A DNA stretch of 64,000 bases, taken from NCBI GenBank assembly GCA_037957365.1, contig JARHVA010000397.1, forward strand, positions 2,830,001-2,894,000, read 5' to 3'. Position 1 is the stretch's first letter. Each line of letters opens with the position of its first letter. Under the pieces are notes generated by a model. That model was given only the letters and a program-made list of their open reading frames with translations, was not told the DNA's origin and did no database searches. Origin of the DNA: Torreya grandis (lineage: Eukaryota; Streptophyta; Pinopsida; Cupressales; Taxaceae). Shown piece by piece: positions 1 to 12,429 of the stretch. A program made the position numbers and the translations under genes.

Positions 1-1
1 G

Positions 2-275
<274 letters not shown>

Positions 276-334
276 ACTCATGCTCAATTAACGGTTACAT
301 ATATATTACATATAGTTGTTGGTCGAGAACACCT

Positions 335-353
335 TATGCACTTGGCCAATGGC

Positions 354-397
<44 letters not shown>

Positions 398-416
398 GCC
401 ATTGGCCAAGTGCATA
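335..416. repeat. 82-bp perfect palindrome with (TA)15 core
   Basis: Arms 335-360 and 391-416 are exact reverse complements over 26 bases (TATGCACTTGGCCAATGG and its complement), and the centre is 30 bases of pure TA, which is self-complementary. The whole 82 bases therefore form one perfect inverted repeat, able to extrude as a cruciform. The left arm repeats bases 42-57 of copy A. Confidence 0.95.
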
Positions 417-429
417 GTATATATGTATA

Positions 430-1628
430 TTAAAATAATAATAAAATATATGTTAATAGAACCATATTAATATGAACAATCAAGTTGATGATAATTATTA
501 AAGAGGCAAGAGGCATGGGTGGTTGGTTGAGAAGTTGGTGGATAGGATGGGCTTGATGACATAAAATATTACGTAAAAACATTTAATCCCTCACCTAGTT
601 GGTCCTTATCCTAGTCAAAGAATTTATGGTGGTAAAGGAATCAATGGAATTAAATTTGTGTAAGGCCATTTGAGAAAAGAGGGTAAAATTTAGAGGGAGA
701 AAGCTTCGATTATCAAGGTAGAAATAGTTGGATAAGAAACTAGAATTTAGCCAGGGGTTGTGAGGATTGAGAAGGATTAAGAAGCTATCAATAAAAGAGG
801 AGAAATATAACCCTATCCAGGTAAGTAATTTTCTTATGATGATCATATTTAGATATTCAGACTTTGAATATAAGTTAATCTAGTAGCTAAATTTGTTTTT
901 TATTATTGTAGTATAATATTTAAACTTAGAATAAAAATGATAAAGTGTCATTTTCTCTCTATTTTAACCATTGAGATTTAAAATAATTACAAGTTTCTCT
1001 TTGTTCATTAAATGGTCATAAATGTGTATATAATATTTTAGTTGAAAATTATTAAATGGGTTGTGTCCTTATTTATTTTGATCTACTATAGTACCTATAT
1101 TCAAATGTAATTTAATTCTTTCATATTTAATAATGGTGTTATAGTGTTTCAGTGCATGAATTAAGAAATTTTAGAAACCAAAGTTTTTGTTTTTTTTTTT
1201 TTAAAATTTTGCATGTAAGAGGCACCAAGGTAATCATTCTTGATCTATTGATGTTCCATTTCTACCTTATTCTATCTACGTGAGTGTATAAGGTACAACC
1301 ATATTATCATTGGAGAAATTAATTTATCCTTGAGTTCAGTAGTACAAATTATAAATAGATGATTTTCTTATAGATGTACAGTGTTTTTGAATTAAAAATA
1401 TGACATTTTAGATTTTTAAATTAGAGTTTATTCCTCATTAAATTGATTTTTTTTATTATATTTTCCTTTTGTAGTTTTGACATTAGTATAAAGGAAAGGT
1501 CCAGACACTAAAATCTATAGTTGGGCATAACACTAGGAAGTAATCATAAGATGAAATGATAGAGAATTTATGTGGCTAGAAAAATATAATACACTATAGT
1601 TTTTGTTTCTTATACATCTGATTTATTT
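430..1628. other. Flanking DNA with no supported gene
   Basis: AT-rich sequence outside Element 1. An 83-codon frame on the minus strand (595-846) has no recognisable domain. A sequence matching a splice donor, CAG|GTAAGT, lies near 820 on the plus strand, but the bases before it have stops in all frames, so no exon can be claimed. I see no other structure. Confidence 0.6.
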
Positions 1629-1633
1629 TACCT
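1629..1633. other. Target-site duplication TACCT, left of Element 1
   Basis: TACCT directly precedes the TGTAGAC start of the left LTR and recurs at 60808-60812 directly after the right LTR. The pair brackets 59 kb and shows that 1634-60807 is one insertion that later took on other insertions. Confidence 0.75.
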
Positions 1634-2518
1634 TGTAGACATATACAATTTGCCACCAATGTCTTTATACATGAGTTTAGAGAAATTTTTACTAGCCTCT
1701 AAAAATATAGCCTAAGAATCTCTAGGAGTCTCAAATTTAGCTTCATAACCATGCAAATAAATCAATTTGGCCCATAAAGAAATTAAATCAAACAAAATAC
1801 ACAAATCATTTCATTAAAAATATTAAAAATGTTCAAATCCCTAAAAAAGATTAATTAATTTTTAAATCTCAATCTTAAGCCTAATTTAATTCATCCATGA
1901 CTAAATAAATCAATTATAAAAAATGAAAATTTAATAAATATTCTAAATAGCATCTTAGAAGTTAATCATGACCTTTTGTGAGATGTCCAAATGCAAATAT
2001 CTCAAATCACACCTATTTCATGCTAATCATGATATTTTGGACACCTCTTAACCCTACTAGGGTTAACTAAGCCAACCAAAGTTAGGATTTAACCCATTCC
2101 AAGTCATTTTAAAGCCTATAAAAGCAATCCTAGATATCTTCATTTGGAGAGCTTATAACATAGTAGAGTTGTATTGCAGGTTTTGATTCATAAAGAAAAT
2201 TCATAGTGTTATAGTGTAAAAATCAAGCCAAGCCAACCATGGTGTTAAGAGGAGATGGAGATAGCCAAGCCCCATTGATGAAGACATCTTGAGCACAATC
2301 TAATCAAGCCAACAAACATATCATCTTGGAGTAATCAAGAAAGGTAAGGAAAGTTATCATTTCTTTGAATTTTAGTTGTGTCTTCATTTGGTTTTTTCCA
2401 CTGAGCTCCCCCCCATGATCTAGGCCTAGAGAGTTTAGCTTGATAGTGTGTTTATTTCATTATTTATGAAACTAACACCATACTAACATCCTCTCTTGAG
2501 TAAAATTTCTTTATCATA
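1634..2518 (+). repeat. 5' LTR of Element 1
   Basis: Starts TGTAGACAT and ends ATCATA two bases before the PBS. It aligns along its whole length with 59905-60807. Shared landmarks include CCCTACTAGGGTTAACTAAG, the tract before CCATGATCTAGGCC, and the end CTCTCTTGAGTAAAATT. The final TA is probably a decayed CA. Confidence 0.85.
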
Positions 2519-2520
2519 TA

Positions 2521-2540
2521 TGGCATGCCTAGTGGGACCC
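2521..2540 (+). other. Primer-binding site of Element 1
   Basis: TGGCATGCCTAGTGGGACCC begins with the TGG expected of a tRNA CCA end and lies two bases after the LTR. Near-identical sites follow the LTRs of Element 3 (52106-52125, minus) and Element 4 (62928-62947). It loosely resembles the tRNA-Arg sites of Tat elements, but I cannot assign the tRNA with confidence. Confidence 0.7.
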
Positions 2541-4405
2541 AACACATCCCATGTATCAAGGACATCAATATGCAACTTTTAAATCTTCATTTGGATGGTT
2601 TAAGATATCTAAAATTGATTTTCTAACCTTGTTTTGGCCATATTTCATTTTTTTAATTTATCAAACCTACATAGAGATCAGTGATGATCAGGTGAAACCA
2701 CTAATAGTTGGGCCCTAACTACCAATAATTATGCCCAACCACCACTAATTCTATGAGAATGCTGACTATTAGGTTATATGGGAAAAATGGACCTAAAGAT
2801 TTTATTTTGATTCTTTTTGTCATTTCATTCCTTGATTTCTATGTTTCAAGATCATCTAAATCCATCAACTAAGTTTTACCTTGTAGGTTTTCTTGATATT
2901 TGAACTAATCCAAGCCTTAGCACATTTATTTTTTGAGGTTTTGCCTTTGGGTTCACAAGTCTTCCCTGATGGTATTTATCATCTACCAATAATTCTGCTT
3001 AACCATCGATGGTTATCTATTAACCAATTGATGATAGTTACTTTGAAACTATCGATGATTATTTGTGACTACTGATAGTCATAGTGTGCAATTAAATCCA
3101 AACCCAAAAGCAAAAATTTAAACCTCATTTTCTCAACCAAGAAAGTGCTTCTAAGTATGGGGTTATAATCTAAAATTTTTAGGTTGAAGGATTGATTTGA
3201 AGATAAAATTACATGTTTTAAAATAATCTCACATTTCAATTTGGGTTATAAAAGGAACTTAGTCCAATCATGCGCATTTGAATTTTGGTCTAAAATGAAC
3301 ATGTTTAATCTCACATATTTTAATGTTGGTGCTTAAAAATAATATAATATTGGTTAAGTCTTAGAAACATTTTATAGTTAATGCTTTAAATGAATCATAA
3401 GTCTTTAAAATTTCCAACTGTTACTTTAAAACTAACCTAAGACAAATCTTGAACATTTGAAATTTGGGCTTAAAAAAAACTAGATGGTCTTGCTTAATTT
3501 TATCTTTTGTGAAAATATTCTTTCAATTTTTCACACTTAATCCAAAGGGATAGTAAAAAATGTCACATTTAAATTCATACTTAAAATCAAACGTCACTCA
3601 TAATTTTTTTTCAAACTTGTTTGTTGATTGTTTATTTCTCAAAAAGGATAAAATGTGTATGCCCTCCCCCCATCCACTATAAGTAACTCATGGGACAAAA
3701 ATTGACTTTCCTTTGAATTTTAGTTCCTAATACATGGCATAGAAATAACATTTCCTAATCTCTCTCCAAAACTTTCATAGTATTGGGTGATCTAAAAGAA
3801 ACCCTAAAGCCTTTCTACTTGTCTTTTATTTTCATGCATCTTGGCTTGTGAAGGGGATGTCATTACCTCTCACAAGTTATTTAGGGAAGCATTGATCCAA
3901 GAATTCATCTCCTGGTAGTTTTTCAAACCCTCTCCATGGGGGGGTATATAAATTAGGATCTCCCCACTAAGATGATGGTTTGAGTAGTTAAACCATATCT
4001 ATTAGCGGTAAGCGAAGCTTAGGATTATGATCAATTTAGACATCACACTACACTGAGCAAGTGATGGATGTAGTGGTTTTGAAAAGGACAAGACATTTTC
4101 ACAAAAAGTCAATTTATGTGGAATCAATTGACGTGATACTTTTATTATATGCATATGTGAAAGTGTGTACACATGGGATTAATCTAGATGGTCAATTACT
4201 TATAGGTTTTATTCAACCCCACATTACCACACCTTGATAGGATTTAGACAAAGTATACTTAGTTGTATTTTAGTCATTTATTCTTTATTACTTGGTGTTT
4301 TGAGACTAAATTTTTTTCTTGTTGTTTAAACCATGTCTAATCAAGTTTTTTTATATGTCACTTCTTTGTTCAAATAGGTGTTATGCTAGTCATTTTGTCA
4401 CACAT
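2541..4405 (+). other. Leader of Element 1, non-coding
   Basis: No supported frame. Homologous to the Element 4 leader at 62948-64000: both share a stretch around GGCATAGAAATAA and the run from CATCTTGGCTT to ACAAGTTATTTA. Contains a cluster of the CCATYGATGG-type palindrome near 2985-3080 and C-rich tracts at 3665 and 3930. The end at 4410 is where Element 2 inserted; the sequence resumes at 54057. Confidence 0.65.
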
Positions 4406-4410
4406 ATTTG
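4406..4410. other. Target-site duplication ATTTG, left of Element 2
   Basis: ATTTG precedes TTGAGGCC and recurs at 54052-54056 after the terminal CATCAACAAA. The match can be read as six bases (ATTTGT) if the LTR starts at TGAGG, so the boundary is uncertain by one base. Confidence 0.75.
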
Positions 4411-5016
4411 TTGAGGCCAACATACCCCCATTTTTGAAAAAATAAGGACCCTTGTTTCAAATTTTACAAATTTGTGATTTGAATTGAATATTCCCCTTGA
4501 TCATATTCTCGTTATCATGTTATCACATTATTTTTTGATCATCCACACCAGTAGTTTGTCAAACATATTTAAATATGATCCTTATTTTATTCTGACTAAT
4601 GTTGTTAATGGTTGCTCATATTTTCATATTGCAGGTTTAATGGAGTCCTATTGGATTAACAATGTCTAGGGTTTTGTGCTTTAATAATAATTTGACCCCT
4701 TTTATTAATCTTTGATCTTTAATTATCTAATTGAATATAATGATGAAAACCTATTATTTGTGTGTTTTAACCTAGGTACTTTTGAAATAGAGCCAAAATT
4801 ACATGGGTTCATTTTATTCAAATTTAAGGGGGGGATACTTTATATTGTTTTAAAATTAGTTTAAAGTTTTATCCTAAGGTTCTAATCATGTTTATCAACA
4901 TGACCAAAAACTTAGTCTAAAAATATTATACTAAGTTCTCTATATTTAATTAAACCCCCTAATCCATTTTAATGTTTATGTAGATGTTGGGGCACTTTAT
5001 TATGTTCTAAACTTAG

Positions 5017-5060
5017 CCTAAAGTTTTAATTGTATTTATTAATACATTAAAAACTTTAGG
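5017..5060. repeat. Conserved hairpin in the upstream part of the LTR
   Basis: Arms CCTAAAGTTTT (5017-5027) and AAAACTTTAGG (5050-5060) are exact complements around a 22-base loop. Equivalent pairs occur in the 3' LTR (about 17778-17822) and, longer, in the solo LTR (about 32883-32950). Another related pair lies near 4865-4925. Confidence 0.7.
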
Positions 5061-6008
5061 ATAAAACTTTATCTTAAGTATTTTTATTTCCTGAGCCCTA
5101 ACTTAATTATTTTCATTACCCATAGGATTGACATGAAGATGACACATGGAAAGATATTGGAGCTCAAGTAAAAGATTGATAGTATGTGGGCATCTACCCA
5201 GGTCAAATTATCAAAACTTTAAGATAAAACATGGAAATAAGAAGTGTCACAACCACAGTGGATAGAATAGATTTAGGCAGATAGATATCAATGGAGCATG
5301 TTAAAGTAGACAATGAATATCTAATAGTATGCATTGGGTAAATTTAATAGCAAATAGATTATAATCAATGATGTGTATTTATCCATGTAAATTAGATCTA
5401 ACAAAGCATACAAAATTCAATAAGTCAAGCATCCTACAAAGGAAGTAGAGAAACCAATCAAATTTAACCTCTTAGATTGAGATCAATGGTGTGCATTGAT
5501 CCGTGCCAAGAAGATCTAATGGTGTAAAATGAAGCTAAATTTTCAAAGAGCCCAGAGTGAATGTGGTAAAGACACATGTCATAACCATGATGAACCAAAT
5601 ATAGATTGACCAATGGATTTTAATATCTTGGATCGTGATAAAAAATGATTGATGAGTGGAATTTTTAGAGGGGCCCAGATCTAATGAGGGGATGACACAT
5701 GGCATAATGGTTTTAAGTAGTGGCATCTATTCAAAACAAGCACAAAAAGCCTATATAGATACCACATGACACACTCTCAAGAAGATCATTTAAATATTGA
5801 TGGTCCATGAGAGGTCAAAGCTAGAGGACTCATTTAAATATTAATAGATTGTATTTAATCAAGCTCTAAAATTTTGTGAGTTATTGACATGTGTACCAAA
5901 AAGGACAAATGATCATATTTTGAAATAAAAGAACAATTTTACACAATGGAGCCACATAATCAAGACACATCAATTCAAAAGATCTTATGGACTCATAGAC
6001 ATGAAAGG

Positions 6009-6017
6009 TATAAATAA
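6009..6017 (+). promoter_or_regulatory. TATA box upstream of the LTR reading frame (P1)
   Basis: GGTATAAATAA lies 238 bp before the ATG of the LTR pseudogene. The 3' LTR has the same box at 18766 (237 bp) and the solo LTR at 34389 (239 bp). Conservation of both motif and spacing across diverged copies suggests a real promoter. Confidence 0.65.
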
Positions 6018-6246
6018 GTAATCCAAGAAAAATCTAAGGTAGGAAGCTCATAAGTTCAAACTCAATTACCTCTATTAAAGTTCTATAGAAACCATTAAGA
6101 AATCCCTAAGTGTAAAAAAGCCCTAATTTGTCCTTATTTTCATTATGATCAAGCCAAAGAAAATTGAAGCATCTATTTCACAAATATAATTCAATCAAGA
6201 AGTGAATTGTAGTCTACTAGTGAGTAATTTGACAAAATTCATAGCA

Positions 6247-9200
6247 ATGGTAGATTGAAAGACTATTTTGAAGGAAGATGTGGATCTATACTTAATGATA
6301 GATGTTGAAGGTCATAGTTTTAAAGATATTAGGTTTGATGCTTCTGCTCTAAACATAAGAGATAATAATTGGTCAAAATTATTTTGAATGATCAAGAATT
6401 AACCAACCCTCACCTAAGAAGAGGAGAAAAAGCTCTTGGGCAAGATACTCTATGATGATATCATTTCAATTCAAATGACTAGCCTTCATTATGTAGTAGC
6501 AAAGCCTAAGGTATTCCACTATATTAGCATTCTTGCTCTTATTTTCAATGAAACTAAGATAGATAAGGGAATGATAGTTAATGATATCAATTTGGGAAAA
6601 ATTTCTTATATTTTTGCCATTGCATTTGAGTCATATTATAAGTTACCAAAACCCCAAATTGACCTAGCTTCAATCAATTCCTAAGACAAGGAGAATAATT
6701 TGAATGACACCCTAGCCATATGGTTGTATTATAGAAACTTTGTCTTTTTAGAATTTAACAAAAATGTTCCTATTAGCCAATTCATACCTAGGATTAGGAT
6801 GATAATGACTATGTTAAATAGATTATGTGGGGATGCAAGCACAAAGTATGTCAATCTAGTCTAGGTGCCCATAGTGTACTTCATGGTTGAAAAGGCAATT
6901 ATCGCCCCTCTAAGTGAAATAATAAGAATATCATTGAGTAGACATATATTTGCAATTAACCACAAAAAGAAAACCTAATTTTTCATGATGTCATATCTTT
7001 TATATGCTTTATGTGCAACCACAAAAATTACAAATCAAAGGGAATGGTCACCAAATGGAACACAAATAATCTTACAATATTACTCCAAGCTTCAAATCTA
7101 TAAATATATAGTTCACATTTAATTTATATGTGATTGCATCTACCCTGCCTTAAGTGAATCCATAACCAGCATTCCAATGTCAAGAATTAACCCACTGATC
7201 AAAAAATCTATTGAATCTATGGGTGATATATGGCTATATCTATACTGCACAATTATAAGGGTTGAGGGAACACAAAGTTCTCCTCTCAGGCTACTTGTTC
7301 ATGTTCTAAATAAGTTATATAAATAGGAGGTTGCATACCAATCATTCCATGGCATTAATGGTCTCTACAAGGATTAAAAAAAGGGACTTCTCCTCAAATT
7401 CCCAATGACAATTGGAAAGAATATATTCAAATATTTGGACAATATTGAAGCTATATCCAAGAATATATCATCTTTTAACTTATATATTGATGAGCTTAAA
7501 TAGTGGGATCCTTATGGGAAAGTCAAAGAACATTTGAAAAAAAATAAATTATAAATTTACCCTATGATCTTGAGCCTAGTGTCTTTGATTCTATTTACAC
7601 CAAGGCATCATTCTACTTTGAAGTGACTAGGAGATTGAAGGAACACAACCTAAAGCATGAATCAAGATTAGAAAGAAATCATAAAATGGATGATATATGG
7701 TAATTGGGACCTAGATAATATCATTTTATTAGTGGTGAATCCTCTAGACCTCCATCATTTAATGCACAAGCAAAAGTTCAAGTGAAGTAGAGGCCTAAGG
7801 AGAAAAGGGCATAAGAAATAGATTTTATCTCATTAGATTATGAAATTCCCAAGGCAACAGAACAAGAAGCACATCAAGAAGAAGGCCAAATGATAGCATT
7901 GGATCCCAATGAGTCTATCAAGGATGCACTTAAGATACTATCAATAACTTATGAGTCAGATGATGAAGAAGCCCAAGTTGAATAAATAATGGAAGAGAAG
8001 ATAAATGTTTAAGAATTTAAGAAAGACAAAGGGAAGTCTCTATAATTGTTCCTTATTGATAGTCCAAAAAGTAAAGTTGAGAGAGTCATTGTCTCAAAGG
8101 CTAAAAGACCCAAAATGACACCACCTTTGAAAGAGGTCAATTTATTCAGTGAAGATAACTTGTTATATGGTCTAGTTATTCCATAATGGTTCATTTATGG
8201 ACCTAGATTGGAGAGATTTCTCACTATCCATCATCCTTGGGCCATGGTAAAGGTTACTAACATTCCCTTGTAACAAGAAATGAATCCCTAGGTCATAGAA
8301 CTATAGGAAAAAGAGGCTAGAGGACTAGCCACACCAAGTGATTCAACAAATCAATCTCAAATGAAGGTTCCATCCCCACAGGTGACTCAATCCAAAGTTG
8401 GAGTCAAATTTGACCCAAAGACTACTGACTAATTAAGGGTAACTGAGAAGAAGATCATGGTAGGTGGTGAGGAGATCACATACCAAAGGGTAGAACCATT
8501 TACCAATTTAACTAAAAAATAAGGACAGAGGTGTGGAGAAGATCCTATCTTTGAACATGATCCCTTAGAGTTAGCCCAATCACAAATAGAGTAGTTATAA
8601 GTAGCTATCAAGAACATGACACAATAAAATAAAAACTTGGAGGAGTAGGCTATCTTATCTATTCAAAAAGCTACGGTTAATATGTTTGAAGCTATTTTGT
8701 ATGACATGTTCAAATCCTTGAAATATATGAGGTCTAGATAGGATGTAGTGATAAAATAAGATATTATGGCCAAGAAACAAGTATCTCAATGGTAGAATTC
8801 ATAAAACAAGGTGAAGGACTTGGTCACTATTTTGATACAAGATCAAATTCCTAATTTCAAGACAGTCAACCTAGCCCACTTAAACATGGATATGGTTGTA
8901 TTGACAAAGAATATCAAGAGTTTGAGTAAATAGTCTAAGATTATAGAGGATATTTTTAAGGATAATAGATAATTTGAAACTAGAATGAGGAATATTCTAG
9001 GGAGTTTGATCATAGACCCAATTGCACTTAGTCCAATTAAATTAATCATTGATGAAGAGTTCAAGTATAGGGCTGATCAAGTCATGAAAGAAGTAAGAAA
9101 TCAAATCCAAGGAAAGATAGGGGATGATAATAATAATAGGATCTTAGACATGATCTTAAATGCATACAAAAATATTGGTGAAGACAGGAGCATCAGAAAA

Positions 9201-9353
9201 GTGCTAGGTAGAGATGATAAGGACTTCAGAGACCTAGTAGATTAGGAAGATGATATTTTCATGGAAAATATCATCAACCTCAAATTGATTGATGGATAAC
9301 ATGAAAAGGTAATGAAGATCCTAAAAAAAAACAAGAGAACACAACAACAATGA
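6247..9353 (+). pseudogene. LTR-borne reading frame, copy 1 (unknown protein, ~1,035 codons)
   Basis: I do not recognise the family. The frame starts at ATG 6247 (context GCAATGG) and ends at TGA 9351-9353. Open stretches at 6436-6684 and 8985-9245 belong to it, with a net frameshift between them and many TAG/TAA stops where the other copies have Gln or Trp. Order in the protein: a long N-terminal globular part; a region with the motif WDPYGK; an acidic stretch rich in Glu/Asp (~7950-8000); a basic two-part cluster (~8065-8125); and a helical C-terminal third with heptad-like Leu/Ile/Val spacing, ending in the conserved INLKLID motif. No RT, integrase or zinc knuckle is present. It might be a structural, envelope-like or regulatory protein, or a captured host gene; the sequence does not decide. 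Confidence 0.7.
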
Positions 9354-9892
9354 AGACCTAAATACAAATTAGTTGACTTAAGTATATTCTTTTGTAACTT
9401 GACATGTACATTTTTTAATAGAGAATATTCTTTTTACAAAGTCATGCGTAACTTGTAAAGCACATTGCCTATATGTTAGTACATTAGGAAATGCCAAAAT
9501 TCTAGAACTTTGTAAAAGGATAGTTATCCTTAATACTTGTACAAATATCATTGGACATGATTGACCGATATAATCCCTTAATCTTCTATTTAAGGGGTAT
9601 TATCAATAGCAAAAATAAGAGAAAACAATAACAATGAAGACCTAAAGACAAATTAGTTGACTTAAGCATATTCTTTTGTAAATTGACATGTACATTTTTA
9701 ATAGAGAATATTCATTTTATAAAGTCATGTGTAACTTGTAAATCACATTGCCTATAGGTCAGTCCATTAGAAAATGCCAAAATTCTAGAACTTTGTAAAA
9801 GGATAGTTGTCCTTAATACTTGTACAAATATAATTGGACATGATTGACTGACACACTCCCTTAATATTATATATAAGGGGTATTGTCAATTA
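9333..9892 (+). repeat. 284-bp tandem duplication in the 5' LTR
   Basis: AAGAGAACACAACAACAATG at 9333 recurs as AAGAGAAAACAATAACAATG at 9617. The two units stay collinear, including TTGACATGTACATTTTT, the run ATTCTAGAACTTTGTAAAAGG and the site before AAGGGGTATT. The 3' LTR (27160-27430) and the solo LTR have one unit only. Confidence 0.9.
9870..9880 (+). promoter_or_regulatory. Second TATA-like site (P2), downstream of the LTR frame
   Basis: TATATAAGGGG lies ~520 bp after the end of the LTR frame and ~850 bp before the LTR end. Equivalent sites: CTATTTAAGGGG in the first duplicate (9586-9597) and TATATAAGGG in the 3' LTR (27411-27420). Its position fits the promoter for the full-length gag-pol transcript, which would put the ORF cassette in U3. 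This is inference. Confidence 0.45.
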
Positions 9893-10732
9893 AAAAGGAG
9901 GAGGGAGTTTTGAGCAAGAAAAAATTGTGAAATATTTGGAGCAATCAATGCAAGTAGAGAATTCTAAAAAGTTTGTCTATTTATTTGTGTGATTGTTATT
10001 ATGGTTGCTTTCTCACTTGTCTAGTCTAATATTCATATTTGAATGGTTCTTATGAATTCTTAATGGGCACCTTTTAAATGCAGATTAGTCAATTTGTGGT
10101 AATGCTAGATTGATTAAAGGATATTTGATTCATTTTACTTAATTTTCTTTTATTTTAGATGTGCTTATGTTATTTGCTTGTAGGAGTAAATCTTTAAAGT
10201 GAATCTGGTTCTTATTTGCATTATTTCTACTTTCCTTAGATGTTTTCTTGATATGTGATAGGATTTGATATTAAGTTATTTCATGTCATACATTAGTTTT
10301 AAGTTCATGTTTAGATGAAATTTGAAATTTTTCATAATGTCTATACTGAAGATCAACAATATATTTCTTCTCTTCCCTACCCTTCCTTTTGATAATTTTA
10401 CGATCAATTCACCTTAGACTAGTTTTCATTGTAAATATTCATATCAGCTTAGAATTTAGACTTTTTTTTTTTAGCACAATTAACATCAATTGGTATAGAA
10501 TAATTTCATTTTCATAAGTTAACTATTAGGCCACAGTTTCTCCCAACAACCAAACATTATAATTTTTTTGAAAAAGTTCACTTGTTTTACTATTATTCCA
10601 CCAAAGATAGCAAGAATATCACAACTTGAAACTCATGCGTTGGATTATTTGAATCAATAAATGAGTAGTGTTTATTAAACACTCTAAACCACCTATGATA
10701 AACTTTCAAGCATCAACAAGAATGCATTTTTC

Positions 10733-10752
10733 TTGTGCTAGAAGGAGGGCCT
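10733..10752 (+). other. Primer-binding site of Element 2 (tRNA-Asn-like)
   Basis: The sequence around GTGCTAGAAGGAGGG matches the complement of the 3' end of plant tRNA-Asn as I remember it (CCCTCCTTCTAGCGCCA); the mismatches include T for G or C in the opening TGGC. It begins 12 bases after the LTR end set by the TSD evidence, a somewhat long gap. Confidence 0.6.
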
Positions 10753-11510
10753 TTAGTTAAAACTCTATGAATGTTTAGTGTCTTTGCTAATTTTAGTGAA
10801 TTTTATTCAAAGATTAGTGAATTCTTTGCATATTTATGTTGTTCTTATTTCAATTATGTAAATATAATTGATATTCATGATTTTATACCAATATTTGGGC
10901 TCATTTAGCTAAAGATAAGTATTTTTTGAAGATTCATGGTAGATAATTATAATGGTGGCTTAAGTTTGGTAAATATTTATAATTTGAAATTAGTGATGGC
11001 ACATTTCATCAAAGATTGATTTATTATTTGAAAATTTGGGATTATTTTAACTTAGAGGTGTAAATATCATTAATATTCTCAAGTTTAGATATATCTTTGA
11101 GCTCATTTAGTAAGAGATAGTTTTACTTTGAAGAGATTTATATAAATTTATGCAAAGCTTACTTAACTTAGGAATTTTAAATGTAAAAATATACTCATAG
11201 GTAAGAATTGAACTATTATTTTCAAAAATTGAGATACATATCATTCATATTTTTAAATTCTAAGCTATATTTTGAATATGACTCAATATTAACAAGCTGG
11301 AACCACCAAGATTCAGGACTAGGTCATAGCCTGAATCAAGATTACCTCTTCTTTAATTAGAAGTTCATAGGAAAGCAAGAGCAGAAAAAGGTAAGTGAAG
11401 GATCTTAAAATCTCAACCTACTTCACCTATTCATGGTGATCCTATGTTTAATCCCTATTAAGGTATGGATTGATTAGGTGGATATTCCATTAATTTTCTT
11501 GGTTAGGTAC
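10753..11510 (+). other. Leader of Element 2, non-coding
   Basis: No frame supported. A splice-donor-like AAG|GTAAGT lies near 11390, just before gag, but no acceptor can be matched to it by eye. Confidence 0.5.
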
Positions 11511-11519
11511 ATGATTTTC

Positions 11520-12420
11520 CTAGGAATACTAAGAAATATTTACCATATTTCAATCTTAATGGTGTTGTCACAATTGAAGAACATATTAAAAATTTTAAAT
11601 ATGCTTCAAGATTGTTGAATGTAGTTCTTGAATATGTTGCATGCAGATTATTTCCATTTACTTTCAAAGATGTTGCATATGATTGGTTTCTCAATCTTGT
11701 TAAGAATTATTTGACCAGACCTAACAACCAGTTTCAAAATGGTAACAATGGAAATAACAACAGCAACAATGAGTCATCATCAAGTAAGAACAATATTGAG
11801 AATAATATTTGTGATGTAGCTCTAACTAAATATTTTAAGGTTCACAATACTTCAAATCATGGTGAGTTAGATTATATTTAATTCTATAATGATTTTGAAT
11901 TATTTCAAGATGAATTAGACACACATGAAGGTGGAATTAACATGGATAATACTATAGGTACATCCAATTCATCAAAGTCATCAAAGTCTACTGATACAAC
12001 CCTAATGGTGGAGATATTTGATTTCCCTTTTCAAGAGGAAAATGAGCTTGAAGACACCCTAAAAGAGGTGCATGTTTTTAAACAATACTTAAACAAGACC
12101 TATCCTTTGAGGAATAGGGAACAGAAGTAACCTTTGATAACTTCAACCCCACCAAACAACTTTGACACTCCTCCTAATCCTATAGCTGAGAACCATCCAA
12201 AGCCTCTAAAGGGAAGTACCTCTAAACACAATTTTGATTCATCTAGTACTCCTGCTAGGGGTGGATACAATATAGTTGAGTAAATGAAAAAGATTAAGGC
12301 TAACATCACATTACATGATTTGACTTAAATAATTGAGCAAAAAGACTTGTTACTTGAATCTTTATCTAAGAATCCTAGTAAGACACCAAAGACTACAAAT
12401 GCCAATGTTGTTATGTATAA
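11520..12420 (+). pseudogene. Element 2 gag remnant
   Basis: Capsid-type gag of gypsy elements, which would form the particle around the RNA. The core is at 11530-11700: YLPYFNLNG, then TIEEHIKNF, then a DVAYDWF segment matching the conserved A-x-x-W region of the Retrotrans_gag family. It is followed by an Asn/Ser-rich spacer (11730-11880) and, after stops at ~11881 and ~12128, by a Pro/Lys-rich linker and a segment with KKIKANITLHDL that precedes protease in this gypsy group. No CCHC knuckle is visible. At least five stops interrupt it. The assignment to gag is firm; the ends are approximate. Confidence 0.75.
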
Positions 12421-12429
12421 GAATAAGTA

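Larger units (their letters stand above)
4411..10720 (+). repeat. 5' LTR of Element 2 (6.3 kb)
   Basis: Starts TTGAGGCCAACATACCCCC and ends GCATCAACAAG. Its order is hairpin-rich upstream part (4411-6000), TATA box (6009), long pseudogene (6247-9353), 284-bp tandem duplication with a second TATA-like site (9333-9892), and an 800-bp tail. The same order is seen in the 3' LTR and in the solo LTR, the duplication excepted. Confidence 0.85.

Noticed and set aside
595..846. 83-codon minus-strand frame and a splice-donor-like site near 820
   Set aside because: No domain, no acceptor, no supporting exon structure; expected by chance in AT-rich DNA.
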